NCBI GenBank assembly: GCA_907165275.2
Contig: OU015654.1
Span: forward strand, 203,501-267,500
Direction of reading: 5' to 3'
Source: Zygaena filipendulae
Taxonomy: Eukaryota > Arthropoda > Insecta > Lepidoptera > Zygaenidae
DNA: 64,000 nucleotides
Shown here: one piece after another, positions 44,374 to 54,960 of the stretch
How positions within the stretch are numbered: position 1 is the stretch's first letter
How the letters are laid out: each line of letters opens with the position of its first letter
The notes under the pieces: model-generated
Told to the model about the DNA's origin: nothing
Databases searched by the model: none
Seen by the model: the letters and a program-made list of their open reading frames with translations, nothing else
Position numbers and translations under genes: made by a program

Positions 44374-44704
44374 AATGGGCATGTTGACTAATTTTTATTT
44401 TTTAGTCCGTCTTGTAGATTATTAAAAAATATTGGACACGTATTTTTTCTTTTTTTACGTAATCAAAAAATAACGGCGATATATTGAGTTGAAATTTCGC
44501 GTGACGTCACTATTCGGACAGTTTGTATGGCGGTTTTAGCGGTTAGTGACGTCACGACCCCCTCACCCTAATCTTTAATGCGCTTTATCTCTGTATACCT
44601 TAATTTATTTGAAAAAGCAAAAAATATGTGTCTATTGTTTTTTTATTTTCTAACTGACGGATTAATTAGAATTTTGATTTTCAAAAGTAGTCCACATCTC
44701 CATT
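44374..44704 (-). mobile_element. CRE-MITE copy L
   Basis: AATGGGCATGTTGACTA to CCACATCTCCATT; CRE octamers 44502-44509 and 44547-44554, TTACGTAA near 44456. Well preserved. Confidence 0.85.
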
Positions 44705-45096
44705 TATTTATATATTTTCTAATATAAATTTTATAATTTTCATATTTTTTGGTTTCTTATTTTCAATGTGTATTATTAGCCGACTCTCCTCTTCTTCCGG
44801 TCGCCATTGAAAATAAGCGCCGTGGGACTTCACCACCCGCGGGGCATGCTGAGTGGTAGCCATTTTGGTATACCATTGTTAATAATTAATTACCCACATT
44901 TAAGTTACTCCTCTGTAGGTATCTTTTATTTTTATTGGTATCAAAATAAATTTTATTCTATTCTATTCAAAAATTATTATTGTCCCATTCAGCAACATAA
45001 AACACAACAATGATCCACTTTCCATTTTTTCTCGACTTAAAAATAAATGACGGAACTGCCACGTTCGATTCGCGCCAAAAACTCCCTGAGTTGTAG

Positions 45097-45155
45097 CCGT
45101 CTGAACTCCTACGAATCCATCCGAACCCGTCCGAAGTCCTCCGAGCGCCATCCAA
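45097..45155. repeat. Degenerate 10-bp tandem repeat
   Basis: Six units of about 10 bp with consensus TCCRTCCGAA (CCGTCTGAA, CTCCTACGAA, TCCATCCGAA, CCCGTCCGAA, GTCCTCCGAG, CGCCATCCAA). Local GC is high. No coding meaning, since 10 is not a multiple of three. Confidence 0.5.
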
Positions 45156-45252
45156 ACAGTGGCTCGGGGATCCCCCGAGACGACCCGTCACGCCACAGCG
45201 AGGTAATGTGGTACAAGGCAGGCGCGTGAGCGGTGCAACATCCACGCTTATA

Positions 45253-45295
45253 CTAGCTGGTGCCCGCGGTTTCACTCGCGTTGCAGTCCCTCGTT
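45253..45295 (-). mobile_element. Helitron 3'-end relic
   Basis: Minus strand ACGCGAGTGAAACCGCGGGC then ACCAGCTAG with A beyond on that strand's outside; only the hairpin and terminus remain. Confidence 0.5.
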
Positions 45296-45379
45296 TAAAC
45301 TTACATCCTGTAGATACTTTAGAATGGCTTAGTCACAGATAATATAATGAATATGTACAATACTACTATTAGTAGCTTA

Positions 45380-45540
45380 CGGCCGCACTCAGAGTCGACT
45401 TTAATGATTACTTAGTTAAGTATAGATTTTTAAAACAATTGACATAAATTTATTAAACTAGTCTGATTGTGGCAGTTTTGTTTTAAAAATCTATACTTAA
45501 CTAAGTATGTAATCATTAAAGTCGACTCTGAGTGCGGCGG
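45380..45540. mobile_element. Hairpin MITE (TWA target), copy 1
   Basis: 161 bp with inverted arms of more than 50 bp: CGCACTCAGAGTCGACTTTA and onward through GATTACTTAGTTAAGTATAG and ATTTTTAAAAC. TTA flanks both ends (45377-45379, 45541-45543), matching the 3-bp TWA duplication of PIF/Harbinger. A longer copy is at 61404-61640. No ORF. Confidence 0.75.
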
Positions 45541-45809
45541 TTAGTTGTTTAAAAAATAATATTAAATATTAAAACCGCTACCGCTCGTGACTAAGTCCAA
45601 CGCCCATCGGACTAAGACAACAAATGAGAAGCGATTGTGAGCAAATTATAACAATTGAGGAAATGGTGAACTTCCCCACTCGTGGCGCGCTCGTCCGGTG
45701 GTCCTGTCGGGGAGAGTGGGGGCCGCCAGTGCAGCCAACCTCCAACTAGAAGCTTTGTAGTTACAACTTGCGAAGTCGGACGACTCTTTCGGTGAGAACT
45801 TATATTTTA

Positions 45810-46025
45810 CTAGCTGTTCCCGGCGGTTTCGCCCGCATTAATTTGTCTGCTTTTTTATATTTTGTTTGTTTGTAACGCTTTCACGCCTTAACTACCCAAC
45901 CGATCATAACGAAATTTTGCATATTATACGTTGTCAGAGGTACAAAACAGGACGTAGGATAAATTTTTATCTTGTGATTCCCGCAGGAACTCCGAAATTA
46001 ACACGGGGAAAAGCTTGCAGGTAAA
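45810..46025. mobile_element. Composite of two Helitron pieces, head to head
   Basis: 45810-45850 is a minus-strand 3' end (CTAGCTGTTCCCGGCGGTTT, reversed hairpin), while 45862-46025 is a plus-strand copy (GTTTGTAACGCTTTCACGCC, GTACAAAACAGGACGTAGG, CTCCGAAATTAACACGGGG). The two were probably separate insertions joined by deletion. Confidence 0.5.
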
Positions 46026-46029
46026 TAAA

Positions 46030-47004
46030 TAAATTATCATTTAAACTTTTGTTTCTTTCGCGACATTTAACTGAAGTATCATGTGTAAAAGTTGGTAATT
46101 AGTTGACGACTAATCAATAGATAGTGCGGAATGGTTCACCAACTTGTTTATACACAGTTACACTGGTAGTTCAAGCACTCACAGTTAGTAAGAGAGCCGG
46201 CTGCAACTTTCCTCACATCTCGCGACCACTCCAATCGATACTTGCGAAGTGATGCACTCGCCACAGTCACTTGTTAAAGTGACGTGTAATGTAGAGACAT
46301 GCAAGACGTGTTCCACAAGAAATTATCCATCAGAGAAAACATGACAAGAAGAAAATTGTGTATCTACCATTAATATCTTGAATTTTTTCTTGGATTTTGT
46401 AAATTTGTAATTAACTATATTATCTTACTGTTAAGTAAGTTTATTTATTTATTCAGAAAACATACCTACAGCTATATCTATATACACTTAAACAGAACAA
46501 ATACACGATAATTTAATATATTTAGAAAACTTATGATACAGTATTTAGAATTCTTAATTTGGGATAATTTAGGAGCTATTAAAACGTAAAAATCAACAAA
46601 ATCTACATTTAGGAATTTCATATTTCCTCGCGCTTAGATGTAATTGGACCGAATAAATCTCAACGTTTGAAAAACTGCCAGACAATACACGATGCAATAA
46701 GTAATGCTATATTTTAAACTCAATCTTTGACATCATGATCGTTTGTGTCGATATTAATAAAACTAATATAACAATTATATTTTAAAGCTTTTATGAGTTT
46801 GCCTGCCTGTCTGTTTGTGTACACATCACGCGGAAACTTAAATTTTTCATTTAATATGCGTAGCTCTTGTTCTGGGTCCATATAAAGGATGCTTTTATAT
46901 CGATGTAATAAAGTGTGCCCGAGGGTAAGCTGGAGTTAACAAGGGGTTAGAAAATAACTACTTCCCATTTTCAACAATCTCCAAACTGCTTTCCTATTCC
47001 TAGT
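46030..47004. other. Unrepeated AT-rich DNA
   Basis: No repeat or exon recognised. The GC-balanced part at 46140-46330 has no reading frame of note. Confidence 0.3.
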
Positions 47005-47160
47005 ATAGGGTTCCATTTTCCAGTCTGGGTGTTTATATATATATCTATAGTATAATATATATGTAATAATATGTGTAGTATATACCACGTTTGCTTGGTT
47101 TCCACGACACAAGCTTATAGCTTAGTGTGGGGTCAAGTAGATCTGTGTGTTGTGAAGTGG

Positions 47161-47199
<39 letters not shown>
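47005..47199 (+). mobile_element. SINE 3' part with (ATT)13 tail
   Basis: Begins near GGGTTCCATTTTCCAGTCTG, then GGGTGTTTATATATAT, ACCACGTTTGCTTGG, CACAAGCTTATAGCTTAGTG, AGTAGATCTGTGTG, ending in a perfect (ATT)13 array (47161-47199). It is the plus-strand partner of the SINE at 19590-19816. The tRNA-like head is missing here. Confidence 0.65.
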
Positions 47200-48710
47200 G
47201 GTGAGATGTTTTGTCATTTGATTGGAGTATTTGGCTTAAAAACAATATATTTGGCTTTTAATATTAGTAACAATATCTTTACTGTTTTGTTGATAGCAAC
47301 AATTATGTTCAATAAATGTTATAGCAGCATGGTCGCGAATGGGGAAATAGAGGAGGAGTGGGCATTATTATAATCCATTCGTCCGTCTGTCGCGACTTTG
47401 ACACGGGTTAAGCCCCTTGAACAGACCGCGCGTGTTGGCCGGACCATATATTTTATGTACAGTTTGCAACAGCAATATGTCAATTTACATCTTTGTCAGT
47501 CTTTGAACTTTGTTACCATTGCAATAGGATTCAATGACTGATAAGCGCTTAGTTTTGCTGCCGACTGTAAGGTCGTCTAGCTGCGCACCGCCAGGGTCAT
47601 TGGACCTACAGTGGCCACTTTTTTACCACTTCCATATTCTATCTACGAGGATTTTCAATGGAGGGATAGAGGATTTAATGCATTAAAAAAAGAAACAGTA
47701 CATTTTTTTTGTAAGATACCGTAAGGGACAGAGCGGTCGAATTTTGTGACCGGAAGTACTCACCGAAAAATATAAGCATAGTCTAGGAGCCCGCCACAAC
47801 TATAAAGGTCGTCATGGTCTTCTTCAAGTAAACAATAAATAGAGGAGTCAGACTTTGTCCAAGTAATAAAACCGTCACGTGGACGTATTAATATGTGAAA
47901 TATTGTTTGAAAATTAATAGAAGATCTCAAAAAGAGATGGAAAGGCTATTTTTTCAATCTTGGCTGGTCTGCCTGTGTCTCTGTCATCATTTTAATAACA
48001 GTTTATAATTGAAAATACTTATTATATGTATAGTATAATGAAACAAAGATGTTTCACCATTGGATTTTATTATGGAAGTAGTAAGTCACAATGTGTCATA
48101 AAACGAATAGTAAATTTAAATATATACATGACACATATTAGGCCAGGATGTCTTCATGGTAAACCACGGAGTTTTAACAAAAATAAAAAATTATAATCAC
48201 AAAGTTTGAAAACCAGATAGCACACCACGATATGTGTTCAGAATAGAGTAAGAGCAGGAAACAAATATTATACTTAATATACATATATTAGGTGAACTGA
48301 ACAAGAATTTATTTCTATATATTATGTTATGTATTTATATAAACTATAAGTAACATAAATGTAACAAATTGTATCTAAAATACTATAGCAAACCAAAAAA
48401 ATATACAAAATAAATAATGTTATAGTTTCTAAGTGAAAATATTAGTTTTATGATTGAATAAATTGATTGAATAAATAAATATATAAATAAAATTATATAA
48501 AATACATTTCTTCTGAATAAATAAATAAAATTATATTTCTTAAGTGAAATCATGCAAAAAATGTGTACTTACTGGATGGATATGAACGGAACTTTGTATG
48601 CTTGTTCAAAGTAAAAAAATAATGTTGAAATAGTCTATTGGAATAATATTGGTTTAAAGTGATTCAATAATCTTTACTGCAGCGTTTCCTGGTGACACAT
48701 TTATACATAA
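47200..48710. other. Unrepeated, very AT-rich DNA
   Basis: No gene seen. The stretch 48250-48540 is over-rich in AAAT and AATAAA motifs and might be an old LINE tail or a 3' untranslated region, but nothing decides this. Confidence 0.3.
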
Positions 48711-48873
48711 ACTATTTGATCCACGCGGTTTCACCCACGTTAACTTCGGAATTTCCGAGGGAACTTCCGAAACAAAAGTGCCTTTGGTCCTACTCTGTAA
48801 CCCTGATAATGTGTATGCAAAATTCCATGGTGATCAATTGAGCCATAAAGCGTGGAAGCGTTACAAATACAGG
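48711..48873 (-). mobile_element. Helitron, 5'-truncated
   Basis: Minus-strand hairpin ACGTGGGTGAAACCGCGTGG, body to GTAACGCTTCCACGC. The CTAG end reads ATAG-like and the 5' end is missing. Confidence 0.55.
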
Positions 48874-48922
48874 AGTATTCTTTATTCACTGCGCAAACTT
48901 TTACAAATGAGTTTTATTAAAT

Positions 48923-49157
48923 ACCAGTTGTACCCCGCGGTTTCACCTGCGTTAATTTCAGAGTTCCCGCGGGAATCTCTGGATAAAAGTACCCTATGTG
49001 TAAATCTGATGTAAAAGCTATATTATTGTAAAGTTTCATTTAAATTCATTCAGTAGTTTTTGCCTGAAAGAGTAACAAACCTCCATCCATCCATCCATCC
49101 ATTCATTCCATCCATATTATATACTTATAAACTTTCGCGTTTATAATATTAGTAGGA
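48923..49157 (-). mobile_element. Helitron with (ATCC)n interior
   Basis: Minus strand from TCCTACTAATATTATAAACG to the hairpin CGCAGGTGAAACCGCGGGG, with an internal GGAT/ATCC microsatellite at 49082-49100. Similar to the plus copy at 1991, including the microsatellite. The terminal CTAG is mutated. Confidence 0.65.
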
Positions 49158-49617
49158 TTTTTTTTGATAAGTCTTAGTACAAAAAAGCAAAGTTATCATT
49201 TACGAAAGATGTTTACTTTGAAATTGATTTTATGGCTACTCCACTTGGGAGGGGGTTCAACCCCGCCGCGTACGCCGCAGGGCGCGTGTGCCCAAATTAT
49301 TACGAATAGATAGTGTCCATATTTTGCTGATTTCAAGTCGGATAAAAATATATGAAAAAGTTTTGAACAAATAATGGAAATGTATTCTATTACTGATACT
49401 CAACCATCAATTTTTTTTGCGCTCTGCTAAAAAAATGTTCCGGTACAGATGGGCAATCAACCCAATCACCGGGTTTAAACACGATAAAAGCCTGGGCGTT
49501 TACGGGCCTTTATCGGGTTTAAATCTAAGCACCGGGCTTAAGCGGGGTCGACTGCCAATCTACTTTTATAATAACAAACAAACACATTTGCATTTAAAAC
49601 TGTAAGGATTACATGAA

Positions 49618-49816
49618 TAATAGCAGTTCCCCGCGGTTCACCCGCGTTCATTTTGAAGTTCCCGCGAGAATTCCGGGATAAAAATTACCCTAAGTCCTTC
49701 TCTGTACCCTTAACAACGTGTATGCAAAATTTCACTATGATCTGTTGAGCCGTTAAGGCGAGAAAGACAGAGAGACAGACAGAGTTACTTTCGCATTTTA
49801 ATATTATTAGTAGAGA
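49618..49816 (-). mobile_element. Non-autonomous Helitron, Lep1-like
   Basis: Minus strand TCTACTAATAATATTAAAATG at the 5' side; 3' side CGCGGGTGAACCGCGGGG. Full body present, end mutated. The internal GACAGAGAGACAGACAGAG tract is characteristic. Confidence 0.65.
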
Positions 49817-50039
49817 TTTGTTTTAGAATAACCGCTGAGCAAAAAGACCAACCGTTAAACATCAGCTTTTCTATTCCATCGTGTACAATGATAACAAGTG
49901 ACTGCTAGTGTGGCGTGCCGGTGCGCCAGCTCGGCGCGCGCCGTGCGATGCCCATGTAGTGTGTTCTATGTGTTGCTCATACTTATTAAGGTTGCCGTCG
50001 CCAACTTGACAAGGGTAAATCCTCTTTCTTCATATTCGT

Positions 50040-50095
50040 GCGGACGTAACACTCCCGCCCGCCCGCCCGCCCGCGTCCGCCCGCCCAACGGTTTT
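50040..50095. repeat. (CCCG)n tract
   Basis: CTCCCGCCCGCCCGCCCGCC, then CGCGTCCGCCCGCCC. Many C-runs on plus, so a quadruplex is possible on minus. It lies in a CpG-rich block that starts at about 49910. Possibly regulatory. Confidence 0.4.
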
Positions 50096-50673
50096 TATAA
50101 CCGAAAATAAATACTTGTACAACGGTAGTCGGGTAGGGGTACTTAGGCGCGAGCGATCTTATAAGTGGCTTGATAACTAATTATGGTTATAGGCATAGGA
50201 ATAAGTGAGTTTTGTATTAAAGACAGCATGTATCAGTGTGTATAAGCGAAAATAGCAAGATTGGAAAAAATATGTGTTCTTAAAGGAATTGCAACTTTTT
50301 ATAGCATAAAAATATACATTAAAAATATTATTATCTGCAGGAATTAGAAACCTACTATAAAAAAGCAAAAGTTACGTTAAATGCAATACAAATAAATTTT
50401 GTTTGCCAATGTAAATAAAGAAAAGATACCACCTAACTGTTGGACTTGAATAGGCACTTCACATTGAGTCCCATGTCTACAACCAATAAATTACGAAAAA
50501 CTTATATTAATGTATTCCTCAAGTGATTAAAATGTTTAATTTCCCGTGCCCGACTAAGTTTAACATAATTGTTCAAAAATAATCACACTGTAGATTAAAT
50601 ATTGTATTTTAAAATCCTTGAAAAGAAATTTTCGAAATTTCCATACAAAAATAGTCCCCTATAATAAATAATA

Positions 50674-51381
50674 ATGGTTCATAGCATTCTTGAGTACTGT
50701 AGCGCGGTTTGGCGGCCTCATTATGCTACCTACGTATTAAGGATGGAGAGAATCTAGAAAAGATTCCTTTGGCATTTGTCAAATTCTGTTGAAATGTCAC
50801 AAATAAAGAAAAAGATAAAGAAATACAAAATTACTTCGTTAGAGTCGCGTAGAAACATATTAGATCTTTCTTTCTTGTTTAAAGTATTCCAAGGCCAGAT
50901 TGACTGTCCAATTTTGTTGAGTAGTTTTCAATTTGGGGTTCCTCGTAGACTTCCTCGGTATCCTATTAAACACCTGGTTCCCCCTTTCCGTACTACTGTG
51001 TTGGGTCAAAACTATCTCCGATTGCAAGACTGTCCAGATTATATAATGATGGCAGCTGTGATGAGGTTGATATTTTCTGTATGTCATTTTTTAAATTTCG
51101 CAAGTTTCTTTATCAAAAATTTAATAATTAACGTCTCTTCAAGACTGGGTTCTAGTTTGTTCTGATTATTAAAAATTTCAAATTAAGTATTAAAATTTTT
51201 AGTCCTAATATTAAGTTCAAAATTAATCCTTCAAATTAAGACTATACCTACTATAAGCATGCTGTGTTTACCCGTAAAAGATTGTACAATTAGCCTTAAG
51301 TTATTGTTTTAGAGTTTAATATTTTTTTGTTATTGTATGATCGTTGGTAATCCAAATAAAGAAAATAAAATAAAATAAAGA
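50674..51381 (+). pseudogene. Non-LTR retrotransposon C-terminal pseudogene
   Basis: A single frame reads VHSILEYCSAVWRPHYATYV, meets a stop TAG at 50755-50757 where relatives have Q (ERI*KRFL), then continues to 51165 through RRNILDLSFLFKVFQGQID and FGVPRRLPR. This is the region after the RT domain of many LINEs ('LVRSILEY.S.VW.PHY...IERVQKRFL... LE.RR..DL.FLYKI..G.ID.P'). One stop kills it. The 3' untranslated part ends in GAAAATAAAATAAAATAAAG at about 51360-51381. The element is 5'-truncated. Confidence 0.8.
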
Positions 51382-51715
51382 TGTTCTATGAACAAAAAAT
51401 AGTGCACAATTTTGTTTTAAAATCATTTAATATTGCGAACACTTTGACATACTTTCATTGTAGTATACCCTTTTCGGGTATCGTTATATTCACTAGCTCG
51501 TGTAGAGACAGCGCGTGTCGAATTCGCGTCGTGATCTGACAGCTTTGTTAAAATAGAGACACCCCTATTCTGCGCCCAAGTTGCGCCATTTTCGATCTAA
51601 ATACGATTCTTCTATAATTTGAAACGAAGTTTCGACTCCATAATGGTCATTACAGGTAGTAGCTGTGCATTGCAAAAAATTTACTAAGCTTTTAGTGGAA
51701 CGAAGTTCCATATTT

Positions 51716-51950
51716 GGACGCAGATAAGCAATAACATGTTAACCCACAAAACAAAGTTATTAATTCAGAACGATTTATTGAGAGTTAGAGAACGTTTTTT
51801 AATTATGTGTTTACTTTATTACATTGTTTGAATATGTAACTAAATATTGAACATAAAAATGTTGAAACAAAATGGCGCTATAATTTTAAAACTTCAATTT
51901 ATTCAAAATTTCTCCAGTGTGCGTTAACACACTATTGCTTATCTATGTCC
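51716..51950. mobile_element. 235-bp MITE, copy 2
   Basis: Same length and sequence type as 4930-5164, with ends GGACGCAGATAAGCAATA and TATTGCTTATCTATGTCC and 4-bp duplication ATTT (51712-51715, 51951-51954). Confidence 0.75.
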
Positions 51951-52084
51951 ATTTGTCTTATTTAACTTGCGATGTTCGTAGTTGATCCGTTTAAAAGTTT
52001 GCAAATCATTTTTCAACCATTTGCCGATTGAGATGAAATTCACGGGTGAAATTAACAAAGCCATGGAGCAAAGAAAAAAGATTT

Positions 52085-52251
52085 TATTTTTGTTTGTTTG
52101 TAACCAATAAACTCAATAATTACTTAACCAATTTAAAAATTATTACACTTCTAGGAAGCTAGTGTTTCTGAATGACATGGGTTAATTTTGTCCAGGACTT
52201 CTCACAGGGACTCCGGAATTAAAAGCAGTGAAACCGAGGGGTATCGACTAG
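52085..52251 (+). mobile_element. Diverged Helitron
   Basis: TTTTGTTTGTTTGTAACC, TTCTAGGAAGCTAGTGTTTC, CTCCGGAATTAAAAGCAGTG then GTATCGACTAG followed by T. The 5' end is indistinct. Confidence 0.5.
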
Positions 52252-53229
52252 TAGATATGTATTAAGTCCTACCTAATACTTACTACTACTGCAGCGATGG
52301 AGCAACATGAGTGGATGCATGAGATTCCATCAACCAGTCAAATTATAATCACGGAATTAGTTCAACTCGCGCAAGTTCTTAGATTCCAATTAGCATTGTA
52401 GTGTAGGAGGCGGATTCGATCAGTGCGCCCGGATTATCGCCGAGAGCCGAGAGCCCGCGTGTAATTATGTGCGATGTTTGCACAGGCGGCGAGCGGTTCC
52501 CGGTGGTTGAGGCTTAGGTGGAATTCATTCCGGTGCCACTTGAGGTACAGACCAATTGGGCGAGTGTGCTTCGAGTGGAGGAGTTCGTCGTTGTATTAAA
52601 GGGGGAATTTTGTTAGACAGATATAGATAATACAGGTGAGTAAAGTTCGTAAAATTATCATTATTACCATAGATTAATCGTTTACGTATCGATGAATTTC
52701 TTCAGTAATATGTGAAAGAGAATCGAGGTTTCTGCGTGTAGTTCGAAATAAAACCTACAAACTTAGGTGTGTACCATATTATGATAGGTATATAAAAAAT
52801 AGACTTAAAAACTTGTATACGCCTTCAGTATAGTTATGACTACGTCTCAAGATAAATTAGTAGAGAACAAATACAAAATATAAAATCCAAGAAAAAACAT
52901 TAAAAAGGCGTAGAAAAATAATTCATATTGTATATTTATTTTAGTGATTCTGCTAACTGTATTGATTTACTTTCGAGTTACATATGTATGTAGGTGGGTA
53001 ATGCTGAAATAGTAAATATTTTATAATGAAACCATTTGTTGGCTCGTACAACATTATTTTGTGAGGTGATCGTTTCGCTAAAGAACTGAATACCTACAAA
53101 GCACTTGAAAGAATTTAAATTGAAAATAGGCTGTATTAGCACGTACATATCTATACACAAATAAGATTTAAGCGTCTGTTTGTGTTAACAGCTTTTCAAT
53201 AAATGCATATGAAATTTGATACACTACTT

Positions 53230-53443
53230 ACATAAAGAAATAACTTTTGTTTTTCTGTCTGTCTGCATGTCTGTCTGTTTGTTCCGGCTAATCACTGAAA
53301 CGGCTAGACTGATTTTAACGGGACTTTCATTGGCTGATAGCTTACGGTACAAAGAGTAACTTAGGCTACATTTATTTTAGAAAATAAAAAATTCCCGCGG
53401 GAATTCCGAAACTCACGCGGGTGAAACCGCAGGGCTCAGATAG
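53230..53443 (+). mobile_element. Helitron, subfamily C-like
   Basis: CTGTCTGTCTGCATGTCTG, CGGCTAATCACTGAAACGG, GAAACTCACGCGGGTGAAAC, ending GGGCTCAGATAG before T. The 3' hairpin is present; ATAG replaces CTAG. Confidence 0.6.
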
Positions 53444-53689
53444 TTCTATAATATACATATAATAAAACTGGTTTTTTTGAAAATGCATTATGCATAAACT
53501 AATTGCTAATGCGCTGATTTGAATGTGTGATATATAAGCTGATCATAATATAAAATACCGATTGCATTTATATCTTGAAATAAAGAAAGAAAGAAATAAA
53601 CGTTAACGTGCGTTAAAATTGTTCCCTTACATTTGAGTTTGGAAAGAGTAAATTTGCATTTTTATTTTGTGTACATTTATTGCTTCTTT

Positions 53690-53834
53690 CTCTCGTGCAT
53701 GCTGTGGCGACCTATAATTGAGGCAGCGCCATAATTTTTTCATTATAATCTATATTGTATCACTACCAATGTTACGGTGTATGCTTTGTTGGTCGTTCTT
53801 TTCAATAAATAAATAAATAATAAATAAATAAACG
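53690..53834 (+). mobile_element. LINE 3' end with AAAT tail
   Basis: CTGTGGCGACCTATAATTG, TGTTACGGTGTATGCTTTG, then TTCAATAAATAAATAAATAA. Only 3' untranslated sequence remains. It lies just downstream of the minus-strand gene at 53852 and would be read antisense in that gene's 3' untranslated region. Confidence 0.5.
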
Positions 53835-53851
53835 CGAACGAAAACCACAAG

Positions 53852-54280
53852 TTACGGTGATTGATCACTTTTTTTTAATTGCACTATGTTACGACACTTC
53901 GCCAGTCCAACACACACGTTGCTGTCGGTTGGGTTATCTGTGTCGTGTGGTTGGTACGACGGTGGTGCAGTACTGGTGGTGCTCGCTGACTTCAAAGGAA
54001 CCACCTTCATCCGGTGCTTCTTCAGCGGCACTCCTGAAGCTGAAGGCACGTTCACCATCGTACAGATCGGCTTCACCGCGTACGCGACCGTTTTACACAG
54101 TTTTCTCGCAATCGGTTTCACCTTAAATCTCGGGTTTGCAGTTTTCCCGGATTTGAGGTTATGGAACTCCGATAGCTGTATGACGGGACGATATTTCATG
54201 GTTTCCATCGATTCCGATGTGACTGTGCAGCAAAATAATATTATTAATGCTACCAAATATATTAAAGCACATGAGCACAT
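53852..54280 (-). CDS. Putative small secreted protein, 142 residues
   Basis: ATG at 54278-54280, stop at 53852-53854. The upstream codon GTG is in frame but ATG is chosen as start. Residues 1-22 form a signal peptide: short start, hydrophobic core ALIYLVALIILFCC (5-18), then TVTSES with likely cleavage near 22-24. The mature part is basic, lysine-rich, with four cysteines (62, 73, 123, 129), two VKPI repeats (FKVKPIARK, YAVKPICTM) and two VPLK repeats, then a Ser/Thr/Pro-rich stretch. No family recognised; repeats and composition fit a secreted or cuticle-type peptide. AATAAA on minus at 53676-53681 and 53661-53666 could end a transcript. No intron is needed. The opposite strand is also open for 137 codons, so an accident of composition cannot be excluded. 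Confidence 0.45.
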   Translation of the reverse strand: MCSCALIYLVALIILFCCTVTSESMETMKYRPVIQLSEFHNLKSGKTANPRFKVKPIARKLCKTVAYAVKPICTMVNVPSASGVPLKKHRMKVVPLKSASTTSTAPPSYQPHDTDNPTDSNVCVGLAKCRNIVQLKKSDQSP

Positions 54281-54639
54281 CACCGATTTTGAATTATGAC
54301 TACTTGTTACATCATTTCAAAATAGCACAGGTTGCTCGTGAAAAGGTTCTGAACGCAATTAATAACAGCATAAGGCTGTTTCTCCGTAATGCTTTGATTT
54401 TCCTTTCGTTTACCGTGAAATTTGTAAATACCTATTAAGTTTTATGGATAACGAGTATTGTATAGTTTGTATACAATGGTTGTCCTTCAATGTAATTTTA
54501 ACTAAGCAGAGTCCTTTGACCTGGTATTTTAGTCTTGTACCGGATTGGCTGGTGCCTTCCAAAGATTATGTTTGCCTCAAAAAATTTATTTGGATCAGTT
54601 TTTGTTACACTCAACAGAATAGGATGAAAGAAATGTAAA

Positions 54640-54957
54640 TTTACTTCAGGTACGTAAAATTGTAAAGAAGACACAATTTTCTATTACAGACACGCGTGTA
54701 TAGTGTGATGGAAAGGCCGCCGCAGTGCCGGCGCTGCCACAATGGACATTCCATACGTTTGTTTGCACAGCTATTATGCATGGCCGGATATTGGCAGTAA
54801 AGTGTATGGACGGCTCTACTGGAAGCGTGTCGCACCTCCGCCAGCCCTCGCCTGTGTTGGGTTTTTGAATTTCAATGCGAGCGTTTTGTATTGCCGGGTC
54901 GGGACTAGGGTTGACACACGCTGTGAAATTGTCGTGTATGACTTGATATACAGATGA
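54640..54957 (-). other. GC-balanced block with open frames on both strands
   Basis: 54700-54925 is unusually GC-rich and open on minus for about 104 codons (FTACVNPSPDPAIQNARIEI, then PNTGEGWRRCDTL and so on), but without ATG at its start. On plus an ATG-led frame of 71 codons exists (54742-54957). A pyrimidine-rich stretch ending CAAG at about 54937 could be a minus-strand acceptor. It could be an exon of an unknown gene or part of an unrecognised transposon. Confidence 0.25.
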
Positions 54958-54960
54958 CAA

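Noticed and set aside
50860..51087. 75-codon minus-strand frame
   Set aside because: Antisense of the LINE C-terminal pseudogene.
53886..54299. 137-codon plus-strand frame overlapping the secreted-protein gene
   Set aside because: It is antisense to the frame with a clear signal peptide and looks like a hydrophobic shadow; only one strand was called.
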